This document shows positions 21,435 through 32,197 of a stretch of 64,000 nt of DNA, one piece after another. A program made the translations under genes and the position numbers. Below the pieces are notes generated by a model. It made no database searches. It saw nothing but the letters and a program-made list of their open reading frames with translations, and had not been told where the DNA came from. How positions within the stretch are numbered: position 1 is the stretch's first letter; each line of letters begins with the position of its first letter. Source of the DNA: Suillus spraguei. Taxonomy: Eukaryota; Basidiomycota; Agaricomycetes; Boletales; Suillaceae. Location of the stretch: assembly GCA_016800925.1 (NCBI GenBank), contig JABCPU010000186.1, positions 62,001 through 126,000 of the forward strand, written 5' to 3'.

Positions 21435-22858
21435 TGTAGCGAGAAAAGTCACGCTGACCATCAAAACCCCGTTTTCAGCAAGCATCTCATTAACGTCTGC
21501 GGCGGCAACCGAAGGATTCCCTTATAGCGATGAAATAGCCTTTTTGCTCCGCTAACGCGGAACCGTTCTTCTTCTGCAAACCCTTACTGGATCCTCGCGC
21601 CAATGCCCTCATGTCCCGTCCTATTCCATCTAGAATCCATTGGTGCATAGTTTCCTCACTTCTGCCGTTACTAAACCTATGGCAGGATTTACCTTATGTC
21701 TCAAGGGGCCGCTGCACGCTGCGCGCCTCATAATTAAGTACCCTGTTTATTTTCTTTCTCGCTACTGGACTCGCATAGTTATCTTGTATGCGCTCGCATA
21801 TGTTAAAAAGGACTGAACATACATACCGTCACTTACTTCCCGTTACATCCCTTCACTAGGACTTAGTATTAGAAACACTCGCTAGTCGCAATCTATTTGC
21901 ATTTGAACATTTCTCCGTTCGAACCACGCTCATTGATTTAACCGCCGGTAACTTTACCGCTCGAAGTACCGCGCGACTTTCGACTTCACTACTCATAACC
22001 GGACCGCAGCCAGTGATCTCGCTGGGTCGCTTTCTCTCTCGTCTGCGTTCCTGCTCGTATGGAAGTTGCTGCTACCGCTACTGCACCGCCGTAGTTATTG
22101 TTACAATCGTACGTGCCCCTATTCATTTTCCCTTTGCTTCCTTACTTGTATATCATGTCACATGACTCTGACTCATATGCTCAATGCATCTGTACAACAT
22201 ATGCCTTCCTTATTAGGATACGCAGTTACGTTCTCACGGTTACTTGGTCTGTGCGCACATATTGGCCTATTTAAGCACAGTGTACTTGTAGTAGATTCCC
22301 TACTTTAATCTTACTGGGTTTTACCTGGAATCTCCTTCGCTTAGGCCTCCAACCTAAGTCGTCTTGAATCGTCTCTAAGTCTAAGCACTCCTTAGCCTTA
22401 GTCTCTATTCTCGCAGATACCTCTTAGACTTGTCTTTGAGGCTGAACCCTTGATTGTACTCGGAACGCGTTCCTTGTACTTTCACCTTGTCCTCTTTGAG
22501 GCATTGTAAGAACTTCCTAGCAGACCATCTGTGTCTTTTCACTGTCGCTGGTGACGCCACCCCAGTTCGTAACAGTCATAACATTTCGTCTCGCCCAAGC
22601 AACTTTGTTCCTGCCCTCGCTAGCTAACCGTTGCAGCTATTGTTACCGTGCGTGTACCGCTGACACCGCACTAGTACTGCCGCTAATCTCGGAAATCAGA
22701 ATCCTCGCAGTCAATTTAGTACTTCATTGTTTCCTTCGCACTAACTTAGAAGGAATTGCTTCTATCTGCAGTCCTCTTGGGTCGAACATCTCACTCGCGC
22801 CTTTAGTAGGATTAATGCTGCGCTTATACTTAGGCCAGCGCTAGTTTCTTTGTTTCAC
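21435..22858 (+). mobile_element. LTR-B solo LTR containing a nested LTR-A
   Basis: The copy starts TGTAGCGAGAAAAGTCACGC, matching LTR-B copies at 47852 and 58263. It is interrupted by LTR-A at 22099-22574 and ends near 22858. The inserted element splits a ~170-bp repeat whose other copy (about 23005-23040) shows the uninterrupted sequence. The left junction is CCGG and the right CTGG. It is more diverged than the other LTR-B copies; the right end is approximate. Confidence 0.65.
22099..22574 (+). mobile_element. Solo LTR-A nested in LTR-B
   Basis: TGTTACAATCGTACGTGCCC through CAGTTCGTAACA, about 476 bp. Flanks are GTTAT (22094-22098) and GTCAT (22575-22579), a 5-bp target duplication with one substitution. 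Confidence 0.85.
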
Positions 22859-23105
22859 TGGGTATCAATCATTGGTAGTTGGTATTAGACATTAGGGTTT
22901 GTGCATCATCTAAAATCAATTGGAAATGTCATTGTTATACATGAAAAATTCAGTGGTTCACATGATGTAAGTATGTGAATGAATATCCAAATATTACAAA
23001 ACCTGATCACCGAGGTCCGGACCCTGGGAATCAATCATTGGTAGTTGGAATGCGACAATTGGGTGTGTGCATCATCTAAAATCAATTGGAAATGACATTG
23101 TTATA
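22859..23105. repeat. ~170-bp tandem repeat, copies 1 and 2 (start)
   Basis: ATCAATCATTGGTAGTTGG starts copy 1 at about 22865 and copy 2 at about 23030. Both contain GCATCATCTAAAATCAATTG. Copy 2 is interrupted by the Tc1 element at 23106 and resumes after 24722 with CATGAAAAATTCAGTGG. Confidence 0.8.
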
Positions 23106-24722
23106 TAGTGGCTCAAAAAACTGTCCGCATGTTTTGACATTTTTCACTATCTATGATATTGTGTGAGAATGAACAAATTCCTCAAGGACATACTTATACC
23201 ACATTGTAGTATGGCTTCAGGGCTTTTATTTGAGCCCTACACCGTGGGAATCGGCGGAGATATGGTGGAGATATAAGGCTTATAAAATGATGACTCATGT
23301 GGACAGTTTTTTGAGTGTATATTAAAACTATATAAATCATTATTTATGACACCATAAAAATCATGCCACTATTATATAAATTATAAAGTGGTGTCATTAT
23401 GTTATTTTATGACTATATCTAACTATATAAACCAGAATATCTCATGTATCATAGTCATAATCACCATGAAAGCCATCTCCTCTGCTCAAAGAGATAATAT
23501 CCTCTCTCTGTCTTATGCTGGCCTCTCTGCTCGCCAAATTTCCTCTAGAACTGGAGTATGCAAGTCCACTGTGGCCAAGTTCATCAAAGAAAGCCACCCA
23601 GACAAGGAAAACTCTTGTGGAGGACGTCCATCCAAGCTTACCTCTACTGACAAAAGGGCTATTATCCAACATATCACTACAGGAAAGGCTGATAATGCTG
23701 TCCAAGCCACCCATTATATCAATTCCACCATCACTACCCCTGTCTCTTCACAAACTGTGAAAAATGTTCTCAAGGCAGCTCATCTCAAGGCAGTAACAAA
23801 GAAGAAAAAGCCTCTTCTCTCCATCAAACATAGGCAGAGAAGACTAGCCTTTGCCTTAGCTCATCAACACTGGACTGTAGAGGACTGGAAGCGTGTTATA
23901 TGGTCAGATGAGACCAAAATCAATAGGATTGGGTCAGATGGGAAGGTGTATGTATGGAAAAAGAAGGGAGATGGCCTAACAGACAGAGAGGTTAATGGGA
24001 CTGTCAAGTTTGGAGGAGGTTCTTTAATGGTATGGGGCTGTATGGGATGGAATGGTGTGGGAATGCTTGCTGAGGTTGAGGGGAAGATGAATGCTGAGCA
24101 GTATGTGGACATTTTAAATGACCACTTGCTGCCTAGCTTGGCAGAATCAGGGATTGATGAAGAAGATATCATTTTCCAACAGGATAATGATCCCAAGCAC
24201 ACATCCAGAAGAGCTAGGGAATGGTTTGAAGAACATAACATCAATATTCTTGACTGGCCAGCACAGTCTCCTGATGTCAATGTCATTGAACATCTCTGGG
24301 GAACACTCAAGAAAAAGCTTCAAGCCTATGAAAACCCCCCTAAAGGAGTATGGGAGCTTTGGGAGAGAGTAGCAGTGGAATGGGGGAAGATCACAGCTGA
24401 GGATTGCCAGAAATTAATTGAGAGTATGCCTAGAAGGATAGAGGCAGTAATTAAAGCCAAGGGAGGTCATACAAAATACTAGAATACCTGGTTATTACTG
24501 TAAAATACTTGAGTCAAAAAACTGTCCACATGAGTCACCATTTTGTGAGCCTTGTATCTCCACCATATCTCCACCGATTCCCACGGTGTAGGGCTCAAAT
24601 GAAAGCCCTGAAGCCATACTACAATGTGGTATAAGCATGTTTTTGAGGCATTTGTTTGTTCTCACACAATATTATAGATAGTGAAAAATGCCAAAACATG
24701 CGGACAGTTTTTTGAGCCACTG
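23106..24722 (+). mobile_element. Tc1/mariner transposon, near-intact
   Basis: A 1617-bp element is flanked by TA target duplications (23104-23105 and 24723-24724). The empty site is recoverable from the first copy of the surrounding 170-bp repeat. Long inverted repeats of ~210 bp (23106-23317 and about 24509-24722) start with CAGTGGCTCAAAAAACTGTC (left end T instead of C). Each repeat also ends with an inverted copy of CTCAAAAAACTGTCC. Confidence 0.93.
23466..24482 (+). CDS. Tc1-like DD34E transposase
   Basis: An uninterrupted 338-residue transposase. The ATG at 23466 (MKAISSAQRDNILSL) is chosen over an upstream in-frame start at 23388 because it opens directly on the helix-turn-helix domain. 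The paired HTH region covers roughly residues 1-110 (YAGLSARQISSRTGVCKSTV, GGRPSKLT). The DDE core has VIWSDETKINRIGSDG (first Asp), FQQDNDPKHTS (second Asp) and PDVNVIEHLWG (Glu). There are 34 residues between second Asp and Glu, as in DD34E Tc1 elements. It has usual family length, no stops, and sits within matching TIRs, so it may be active. Promoter and polyadenylation signals are presumably inside the TIRs. Confidence 0.95.
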   Translation: MKAISSAQRDNILSLSYAGLSARQISSRTGVCKSTVAKFIKESHPDKENSCGGRPSKLTSTDKRAIIQHITTGKADNAVQATHYINSTITTPVSSQTVKNVLKAAHLKAVTKKKKPLLSIKHRQRRLAFALAHQHWTVEDWKRVIWSDETKINRIGSDGKVYVWKKKGDGLTDREVNGTVKFGGGSLMVWGCMGWNGVGMLAEVEGKMNAEQYVDILNDHLLPSLAESGIDEEDIIFQQDNDPKHTSRRAREWFEEHNINILDWPAQSPDVNVIEHLWGTLKKKLQAYENPPKGVWELWERVAVEWGKITAEDCQKLIESMPRRIEAVIKAKGGHTKY

Positions 24723-24724
24723 TA

Positions 24725-25054
24725 CATGAAAAATTCAGTGGTGAACATGATGTAAGTATGTGAATGAATATCCAAATATTTACATATGGGGTTGATCATC
24801 ACACTTTTCAATGAGGGTATCTAATACAAGCAGCAATTCAGAGCTCATCTGTTTGGCCCTTTGCAACCTCTGGAGGTCCATATCAGCTCTTCTGAGTTTG
24901 TCGGATGTGTCAGCCCAAGCCACTCAGAATGGTTGGTCAGCCTCGAGGAGTTGATGTATGGTAGGCTCCGGAAGATTGCCATGACACTGTTGGTAATGGC
25001 CCAGGCAATCCAGAATTGATTCAACTTAAAGAAAATTAGCAGAAAGATACATGA
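24725..25054 (-). pseudogene. Remnant of a KDZ-linked ORF (possibly gene X-like)
   Basis: After the tail of the 170-bp repeat, minus-strand frames read LNQFWIAWAITNSV and, in another frame, KLRRADMDLQRLQRAKQMSS. The latter is a charged helix resembling the end of gene X at 14781. The position next to a repeat shared with the KDZ neighbourhood supports a diverged second copy. The assignment is weak. Confidence 0.3.
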
Positions 25055-25926
25055 TGTTACGACCATGCAAAACCGGAGATTAGTAAGAAGTCCTGGTCTT
25101 ACATGGGGTTGTACCGGAGGGTTGTAAAGTCAAAGGGGCTTGGCCTCAGCTCGTATGCTGTGCCCCTTACCCAAGTATGTGCCCTTAATTTCAGATGAAG
25201 TCCAAGGGAGAGTTCTGGTGAAGTCCGGATGGAGGGTCCGGACGAACTCTAAGGCAGGATAGCTCGACAGAGCTCCGATGGACTTCCGGATGAGCGCGGG
25301 AATGCGCCAGAACTATTTCCAGAAGGTAGGGAGTAATGGTAACACTACTGGAACAAGCTCCAAGTAGAACGGATGAAGGATGGACCACTAGACAAAGTCC
25401 AGGGCAGGATAGGAGCAGAGCTCCAGAGGGAAAGATGATCTATAGATGTCAGAGGATAGGATAGGATGGATCCGGAGGACTAGGGGTCCGAAGGTCTGGA
25501 GCTCAGAGGAGCAGAGGAGCAGAGGAGCAGAGGAGCGGAGGAGCAGAGGAGCAGAGGAGCGGAGGAGCAGAGGAGCGGAGGAGCGGAGGAGCGGATGATT
25601 GGATGATTGGATGAGCATAGCTCTATGGATCTTAGAGGAAGTGTTGGCTACTAGAGAGGAGTAGGTCCGGATATGGTGTAGAGATAGTATAGACTATTCC
25701 GGACAAGGTCCGGAATAGAAACAGACAGTATAAGACTACCAAAGGTAGAGTCGGAGGTGAAACAGATGATAGACAGAGATGGACAAAGTCCAAAAAGATT
25801 ATAGGACATAGGATCAAAGCTCCGGCCTAGGGAGTGATCCCATAGGCCTGAGTTCGGAAGCTTACAAGGGCTGGAGCCCAAGTGCAAGAATGGGAACGGA
25901 GTTATATAGACATGATAACAGGATAC
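25055..25926 (-). mobile_element. LTR-D-like fragment with GGAGCAGA microsatellite
   Basis: It starts TGTTACGACCATGC. A block reading GGCTTGGCCTCAGCTCGTAT then GCTGTGCCCCTTACC is the inverse of sequence near the 3' end of LTR-D at 54160-54225. The far end is cut by the LTR-A at 25927. At 25498-25597 lies a microsatellite of AGAGGAGC/GGAGGAGC units. No coding is seen. Confidence 0.5.
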
Positions 25927-26399
25927 TGTTACAATCATACGTGCCCCTATTCATTTTCTACTATCTTTACCTGTATATTACGTAACATGGCTCTGACTCA
26001 TATGCTCAATGCATTTGTACTATAGTTGCCTTCCTCCTTTGGATACGCACTTACATTCTCACGTCTCACTTGGTCTGTGTGCACATATTGGCCTATTTAA
26101 GCACAGTGTACTTGTAGTAGATTCGCTACTTTAATCTTACTGGGTTTTACCTGGAATCTCCTTCGCTTAGGTCTCCAACCTAAGTTGTCTTGAATCGTCT
26201 CTAAGTCTAAGCACTCCTTAGCCTTAGTCTCTATTCTCGCAGAACCTCTCAGACTTGTCTTTGAGGCTGAACCCTTGATTGTACTCGGAACGCGTTCCTT
26301 GTACTTTCACCTTGTCCTCTTCTGGACATTGTAAGAACTTCCCAGCAGACTGTCTGTGTCTTTTCACTGTCGCTGGTGACACCACCCCAGTTCGTAACA
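25927..26399 (+). repeat. 5' LTR-A of Gypsy element 1
   Basis: A 473-bp LTR bounded by TGTTACAATCATACG and CAGTTCGTAACA, with a TATTGGCCTATTTAAGCA region that could serve as promoter core. The internal region starts AAAGATTAAAGTCC; I do not see a standard initiator-Met tRNA binding site there. Confidence 0.9.
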
Positions 26400-26602
26400 A
26401 AAGATTAAAGTCCATTTTTTTGATCGTCGACTATCCAGTCTTCGACCCTGAACCCTGATCGCCTAGATCAATAGACTAGCGTACGCATACGCTGAGCAGA
26501 TTGTCAAGAGGAAGCCCCCTGACAGAAGAAAAGCCCTGACAGACAGCAAGACAGCACGTGTAGGCACCAAGAAAGTATAACTCACCAGATGAATCATCAA
26601 AC

Positions 26603-27439
26603 ATGACGACCAAAGACTTTGAATACAAGATCGGTCAACCAGTCGGTTTTGATGGAGATCGTGATAACTCTCGCGAGTTTATCCAGTCATGCAATTTGCA
26701 CTTTGACATCAATGAAAAGCTTTACACCACCGACAAACAGAAGATAATCTACATAACATCCTTTATGACCGAAAGGAATGCCAAATCTTGGAAGGAACAA
26801 TTCCTTGAACACGCCCAATCTACCGACACTTCTGGGCACAAAGTTGGTTATGGGACGATGGCAGATTTTATGAAGAGCTTCAAAGAAGCGTTTGAACCAG
26901 TGGATACCAAAGGAACCGCGCTCACGAAACTCAGAGATCTCAAACAAGGAACTGGGGATCTCCACACCTATGTCGCTGACTTTGAGGCACTTGCAGCCAA
27001 GGCTCAGATCACCGACAATGCAACGAAGATCCAGTTCTTCCAAGACAGCCTTAATTGGGGTATCCTCACAAAGCTTTTCGCAACAGGAGATGTCTCAGAA
27101 ATATTCAGAGAGGTTGTGCTGCAATGCGTTGCTATTGACAACGCTCATCACCATCTTCAAGCCATGAGGACACATCATGCTCCACAACAGAAGAAGAAGA
27201 ACTACGGGAATGCACGGTATATTCCGAACCATGATTCCAATGCAATGGTTGTAGACCGAATCTCCGATATGGAGAGATCCGAATGCATGAAGAAGGGACA
27301 ATGCTTCGGATGCAAGAAGACAGGACACCGCATTCATAATTGTCCTGAAAGAAAGAAGAAGACTCCACTCCGGCAAACTGAAGTTAAAGGAGAAGAAGAA
27401 GATGAAGAAACAGTTAGACGGATTGTCCAGGATTTTTGA
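26603..27439 (+). CDS. Gag of Gypsy element 1
   Basis: An intact 278-residue Gag starting MTTKDFEYKIGQPVGFDGD. The capsid region holds FMTERNAKSWKEQFLEHA and FEPVDTKGTALTKLRDLKQG (retrotransposon gag type). One CCHC zinc knuckle, CFGCKKTGHRIHNC, lies near the C-terminus (about 27303-27345). It packages element RNA in cytoplasmic particles. The stop TGA at 27437 overlaps the beginning of pol, which is in another frame. Confidence 0.92.
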   Translation: MTTKDFEYKIGQPVGFDGDRDNSREFIQSCNLHFDINEKLYTTDKQKIIYITSFMTERNAKSWKEQFLEHAQSTDTSGHKVGYGTMADFMKSFKEAFEPVDTKGTALTKLRDLKQGTGDLHTYVADFEALAAKAQITDNATKIQFFQDSLNWGILTKLFATGDVSEIFREVVLQCVAIDNAHHHLQAMRTHHAPQQKKKNYGNARYIPNHDSNAMVVDRISDMERSECMKKGQCFGCKKTGHRIHNCPERKKKTPLRQTEVKGEEEDEETVRRIVQDF

Positions 27440-30233
27440 TGTGGAGAAACAAAGATTCGACGTATGTTTCTCCTAATGTAATACTAAGACTTGTACGCGC
27501 CGTAGGTGAAAGAAAAGAACTTCGCGTCCCTATCACCCTTCACTCGCGTACTCGCTTGAAATCCGTCGACACCACCACTGTTATCGATTCAGGAGCAGCA
27601 GGAACATTCATCTCTGAGGAGTTCGTGAAACTCCATCAAATCACACAATGAAAACTCAAAACACCGTTTCGAGTTACAATGGCAGATGGAACCCTCATAA
27701 AAGGAGGACCGATCACGCATTACTGTCTCCTGGTGGTCAAAATTGATGAACGAACCATGTATGGAAAATTCAACATCACCAAATTAGGAAGAAGAGATCA
27801 AATCCTTCTTGGCATTCCATGGTTACGAGCAATGAACCCAATCATAGATTGGGCTGCTGAAACACTTATCCTTTCGAGGATGGAGAAGTCAGATGAAATT
27901 GAAATTGATCTGGATGCGGATCGAAAAAAGAATGGGTTGCCTCGACTCTTCAATCATCATACCAGATGGCAGCACTCCCGTCTCCCGAAACCTTTCATCG
28001 CCTCTCCTATTAATATTCCTGAAGACCCAGAACCGGAAGTACAAATGCCACATACTATAGACCCCACTCCATGTGTCCAATTGCCAAGACCGGTATCACC
28101 GATTCCTTGCGCAGAAAAGCGCAAGAATGAATCCGAACCCGAAAATCGGGTCGGACAAGAACCTATTGAACAACGACCAATAGAAGAGCAGAAGCATGGA
28201 AAAAGAAAAGCCAAAGAAGAGATCCCCGGACGAGATACCAATGTACCGAAATTATCCAAGTTCTATGTTCCCCCAAAAACCCTATCAGCTTCGATTGAAG
28301 GAATCCCTGATAATGAAGAATCTGTGCCCTCGTTGATCCCAACAGAGGATGATGACCAATTCAACACTATGCAGGATGTCTGGCACGCACCAGAAGTACG
28401 AGAAATTTCCTCTTACGAGCTAGGTGATGGAGAATTTCTAGTGGAATATGATGCCGATGGAGTCAGCATGAGAATCATCGAAGAAGTATCCATGGATACA
28501 CCTCTTACACATGATGGAACTTCCCGACTTGAACAGCCCTCCAACTATTCCGCAATCCCCCTACCCCCTCCAAAGTACAGTAATAAGGCTCAGGAATTCG
28601 CCACGGATGAGAAGGAAAAGAAAAAGAAATCCTTCGAAGAATTGGTCCCGGATTACTTGCACGATTTTGCAGATGTCTTTGCTAAAGACGGACTGAACAA
28701 ACTGCCCCCCGAACGCCCTGGTATCGATCATCGGATTGACACCAAACCCGGTTTTATCCCTCGCACGTCTAAGGTTTACCTGTTATTGGAAAAAGAACGC
28801 GCTGCTGTCAAAACGTTTATCGATGAAAATGTTGCAAAAGGATTCATCTCAGAATCGAAGTCACCCCAAGCCAGTGGCTTCTTCTTTGTGGGAAAGAAGA
28901 GTGGAGAATTGCGTCCCTGCCAAGATTATCGCTACATTAATGATTGGACAGTCAAGAACGCATATCTGCTCCCGCTCCCTGTCTCCCTTGTCGCACGCCT
29001 TCACAATGCACAGTTCTTTATGAAAATGGATATCCAGTCCGGCTATAACAATATTCGCATCCATCCTGATGATAGGTGGAAAGCTGCTTTTACTACGGAA
29101 TTTGGTCTCTTTGAACCGAACGTCATGTTCTTTGGCCTCTGTAATTCCCCAGCAACTTTTCAAGCATACATGAATCACACCTTCCAACAAGAAATCAATG
29201 AAGGATGGATGGTTATCTACATAGACGATATCCTGATCTTCTCTACAACAATGGCAGAACACCGCGAACGGACTAGACGGGTGTTGATGAAGATACGAAA
29301 AGAACACCTGTTCTTAAAACCGGAGAAATGCACCTTCGATGCAGAAGAAGTGGAATACCTCGGAATGATAATTCGCCCCGGAGAAGTTGCTATGGACACC
29401 GCCAAAACTAAGGGAATCTCCGAATGGCCAGTCCCGAAATCTGTAAAAGATGTTCGGTCATTCTTCGGTTTTTGCAACTTCTACCGCACGTTCATTTCCC
29501 ACTACTCTGACATTGCCTGACCCCTTATTGATTTAACAAAGAAAGATAAGGCCTTTGAATGGTCAACAGAATGTATGGACACCTTTGAAGAACTGAAACG
29601 ATGCTTCACATCCCAACCAGTACTCCGTAACCCCGATCCCTCCCGACAATTCGCTATTGCTACCGACGCTTCGCTCGTAGCAACTGGCGGGGTTCTTTTG
29701 CAGACTGATGAGAATGGTGTTTATCACCCATGTGCATATCTCTCACAGTCTTTGAACCCTGCAGAACGCAATTACCAGATCTTTGATCGGGAACTCCTTG
29801 CCGTAATCCGGGCATTGAACGAATGGCGTCATTATCTCGAAGGAAACCCACACCCTGTCCTGGTATTCACCGACCACAAGAATCTTCTGTACTTTCGAAG
29901 TGCACAGAAGCTTACCCGTCGCCAAGCACGTTTGCAATTGATTTTGTCTATTTACGACATCGAACTGCATCATGTTGCAGGTACTAAGTTGGCAGTACCC
30001 GATGCACTCTCTCGCCGACCAGACTACGACTCTGGCAAGGATGATAACGAAGACCAGACACTCCTCCCTGATGCTCTATTCGTTCGTCTTATTGATATCG
30101 ACTTGAAGGATGTTTTGTCATCCTCCGACCCTCTCGACGACCCTGTTTTCAAAACAGCGTCCGATGCCCTTGATGGCGTGTGCCTTCCTCCTATGAAGTC
30201 GGCACTCTCTGATTGGAAGATTGTGTTACAAAC
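27436..30233 (+). pseudogene. Pol of Gypsy element 1 (PR-RT-RNase H), truncated
   Basis: The aspartic protease active site VIDSGAAGTFISEEF lies near 27580-27630. A TGA at 27649 replaces CGA of element 2. Reverse transcriptase at about 28640-29300 has RPCQDYRYINDWTVKNAY, KMDIQSGYNNIRIHPDD, FGLCNSPATFQAYMN and the catalytic WMVIYIDDILIF. Another CGA-to-TGA stop at 29518 lies between IA and PLIDLTKKD. RNase H at 29575-30010 shows IATDASLVATGGVLL and NYQIFDRELLAVIRALNEWRH. The variable protease-RT linker (28000-28600) is Pro/Glu-rich. Pol is lost after SDWKI. Confidence 0.9.
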
Positions 30234-30695
30234 TGGGGTGGCGTCACCAGCGACAGTGAAAAGACACAGACGGTCTGCTGGGAGTTCTTACAATGTCCAA
30301 ACAAGAACAAGGTGAAAGTACAAGGAACATATTCCAAGTACGATCAAGGGTTCTGCCTCAAAGACAAGTCTAAGAGGTATCCGCGAGAATAGAGACTAAG
30401 GCTAAGGAGTGCTTAGACTTAGAGACGATTCAAGACAACTTAGGTTGGAGACCTAAGCGAAGGAGATTCCAGGTAAAACCCAGTAAGATTAAAGTAGAGA
30501 ATCTACTACAAATACACTGTGCTTAAATAGGCCAATATGTGCGCACAGACCAAGTGAGACGTGGGAACGTAAGTGCGTATCCAAAGAAGGAAGGCAACTA
30601 TAGTACAAATGCGTTAGCATATGAGTCAGAGTCATGTTACGTAATATACAAGTAAATGAGATAGAAAATGAATAGGGGCACGTACGATTGTAACA
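30234..30695 (-). repeat. 3' LTR-A of Gypsy element 2
   Basis: It is bounded by TGTTACAAACTGGGG and GATTGTAACA on the plus strand, and lies at the 3' end of the minus-strand element directly after the polypurine tract. Confidence 0.88.
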
Positions 30696-30712
30696 TTACC
30701 CCCTTTTTACAC
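30696..30712 (-). other. Polypurine tract of Gypsy element 2
   Basis: Read on the minus strand, AAAAAGGGGGTAA immediately precedes the TGTTACAATCG start of the 3' LTR, as expected for the plus-strand primer of reverse transcription. A similar GAGGGGTAA precedes the LTR-A fragment at 60072. Confidence 0.75.
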
Positions 30713-30727
30713 GTAAAGTTACCAACT

Positions 30728-32197
30728 TTACTCATCTTGATTCGCATAGTAAACAGGGTCATCGCTAAACTCGTAATCTTCATCAGCAATTGATCCACTC
30801 CTCATGTACTCAGCTTCCTCGAGGCCAGCGCGTCGTTTAGAGTCCCTCCTCTTTTCTGCTTGGATACGTTCATCGTCAAGCTGTCGCTCCCAAGAGCGGA
30901 GTGCGTCATAAAACCCTTCATCTTTCCAAGTTAACTCGAAGGGGGGAGGTCCAACTCGTTTAGGACAGTAGATGGATAAATGAGTAGGCGACCAATACCT
31001 GCAAACCTTGCACTGATATTCCGCACAATTCTTCTGACGATGTCCAAGTAGTCCGCAGACACGACATTTCATGTTTTCATCAGGGTTGGAATGAACTTTG
31101 CGTAATGGCGACGGTGAAATGATAGGCGTGGGGCTAGTTGATCTGGCTCGCTTCTTTCCCTTGTTCTTCCTCATACGTTTTAAGGCAAGGGTATTGGTGC
31201 GTCTAAGTTGCGTTTGTTGAGAAGGGGTGAGAGTGTACGCCGATGTAGGGAGGTCAGGAGTAGCTGCTCGTTTGGCAGCTACAAGAAGTTCGTCAGGGGA
31301 AGACGGGGAGGTTATGCCGAAGTCTTTTACTAAGACCGGTGAAACAGGGTCCATTGGACCGAATGACGATGGGATAGACATTGGAGGGTGTATATGAAGA
31401 TCACGAAGTCGGGGGCCAAGTGTTACCAACTCAGTGGCAGGGATACCTAGTAATTTAGCTGCCTCACACTGCTCCTTTGTGCAGGGTTCATACAGCCAAT
31501 CAGGGCAATCAAGAGAGGTCGTGATGGGAGGTGGCGAGGTTGGCTGTTCGATGGGAGATGGGGTTCGGGGAGATGCAAGGTCAGCTTGCGTCTGTTGTAA
31601 ATCAGTGATGGCTTCTTCGACTAGGTTTCTGGCTGTTCTGGTTTCAGCGACTGATTGCTGGATGGTTTCGACGACTGTATTGGTGAGGTGCCCGATCTCT
31701 TGGACAGCAGTGTATAGGCCAGTAAAGGCGTCAAGACTAGAATAAATATGCGAAGAAGCAGGTGCTGGGACAGGAAGTGGCATATCTCTTTGCAGAGAGG
31801 GAGGTCGAGCAATGCCTGCTCGACGTTCGGCGATAATGTGAATAGCTTCTTCAACGTCATTCTTAAAGGAACTGGGAAGCAACAACATAGCATAAGCACG
31901 AATGCGTTTTTGAAGATGAAGGAAGCGGTGACGGAGTGTAATTTCTGCCGTGTCTTTGGCAGTGGCTTTGATAAGGGCTGCGGTGCGGATGATGTTGACA
32001 AGGAGTAGAGCAGGGAAGGCACCTCTTTCAGTAAGGATTCTTTCGATTTCGAGGGCATGTCCTTTGCAGAGAATGGCGGCTTCAATGTAGGAGGTGTTGT
32101 CGATTTCAGCGGTAAGAGTTCCGTATTGTTCAGCTTCGGAGTCAGAGTCATTGGTGGCAGCGATGACGGGTGTGATGTAAGCAGTGGGGAAAGACAT
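30728..32197 (-). CDS. Extra ORF (ORF3) 3' of integrase, zinc-knuckle protein
   Basis: An intact 489-residue ORF starting MSFPTAYITPVIAATNDSD, on the element's coding strand and 3' of the integrase-chromodomain. Its middle is helical, rich in Ala, Thr and Glu. A Pro/Thr/Ser stretch follows. At about 31000-31070 it has CRVCGLLGHRQKNC, a CCHC knuckle, then CKVCRYWSPTHLSIYCP, a second Cys/His cluster. The tail is acidic (EDYEFSDDPVYYANQDE). It resembles a second nucleocapsid-like or nucleic-acid-binding protein; a role as an envelope protein is unlikely because no signal peptide or membrane segment is seen. It is uninterrupted although gag and pol of the same copy are frameshifted. Element 3 keeps relics at about 58110-58262 and 59171-59850. 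Confidence 0.75.
   Translation of the reverse strand: MSFPTAYITPVIAATNDSDSEAEQYGTLTAEIDNTSYIEAAILCKGHALEIERILTERGAFPALLLVNIIRTAALIKATAKDTAEITLRHRFLHLQKRIRAYAMLLLPSSFKNDVEEAIHIIAERRAGIARPPSLQRDMPLPVPAPASSHIYSSLDAFTGLYTAVQEIGHLTNTVVETIQQSVAETRTARNLVEEAITDLQQTQADLASPRTPSPIEQPTSPPPITTSLDCPDWLYEPCTKEQCEAAKLLGIPATELVTLGPRLRDLHIHPPMSIPSSFGPMDPVSPVLVKDFGITSPSSPDELLVAAKRAATPDLPTSAYTLTPSQQTQLRRTNTLALKRMRKNKGKKRARSTSPTPIISPSPLRKVHSNPDENMKCRVCGLLGHRQKNCAEYQCKVCRYWSPTHLSIYCPKRVGPPPFELTWKDEGFYDALRSWERQLDDERIQAEKRRDSKRRAGLEEAEYMRSGSIADEDYEFSDDPVYYANQDE

Larger units (their letters stand above)
25927..30233 (+). mobile_element. Ty3/Gypsy element 1, truncated in RNase H
   Basis: The order is 5' LTR-A, leader, gag, protease, reverse transcriptase, RNase H. 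The element stops at SALSDWKI (about 30230), exactly where the LTR of element 2 begins. Integrase, chromodomain and 3' LTR are missing. Two CGA-to-TGA stops interrupt pol. Confidence 0.9.

Noticed and set aside
22551..22844. 97-residue ORF
   Set aside because: It runs across the LTR-A/LTR-B junction; no homology to a protein.
30728..32197. Envelope gene of an errantivirus-like element
   Set aside because: The position fits, but the protein has no signal peptide or membrane segment and carries zinc-knuckle-like clusters instead.
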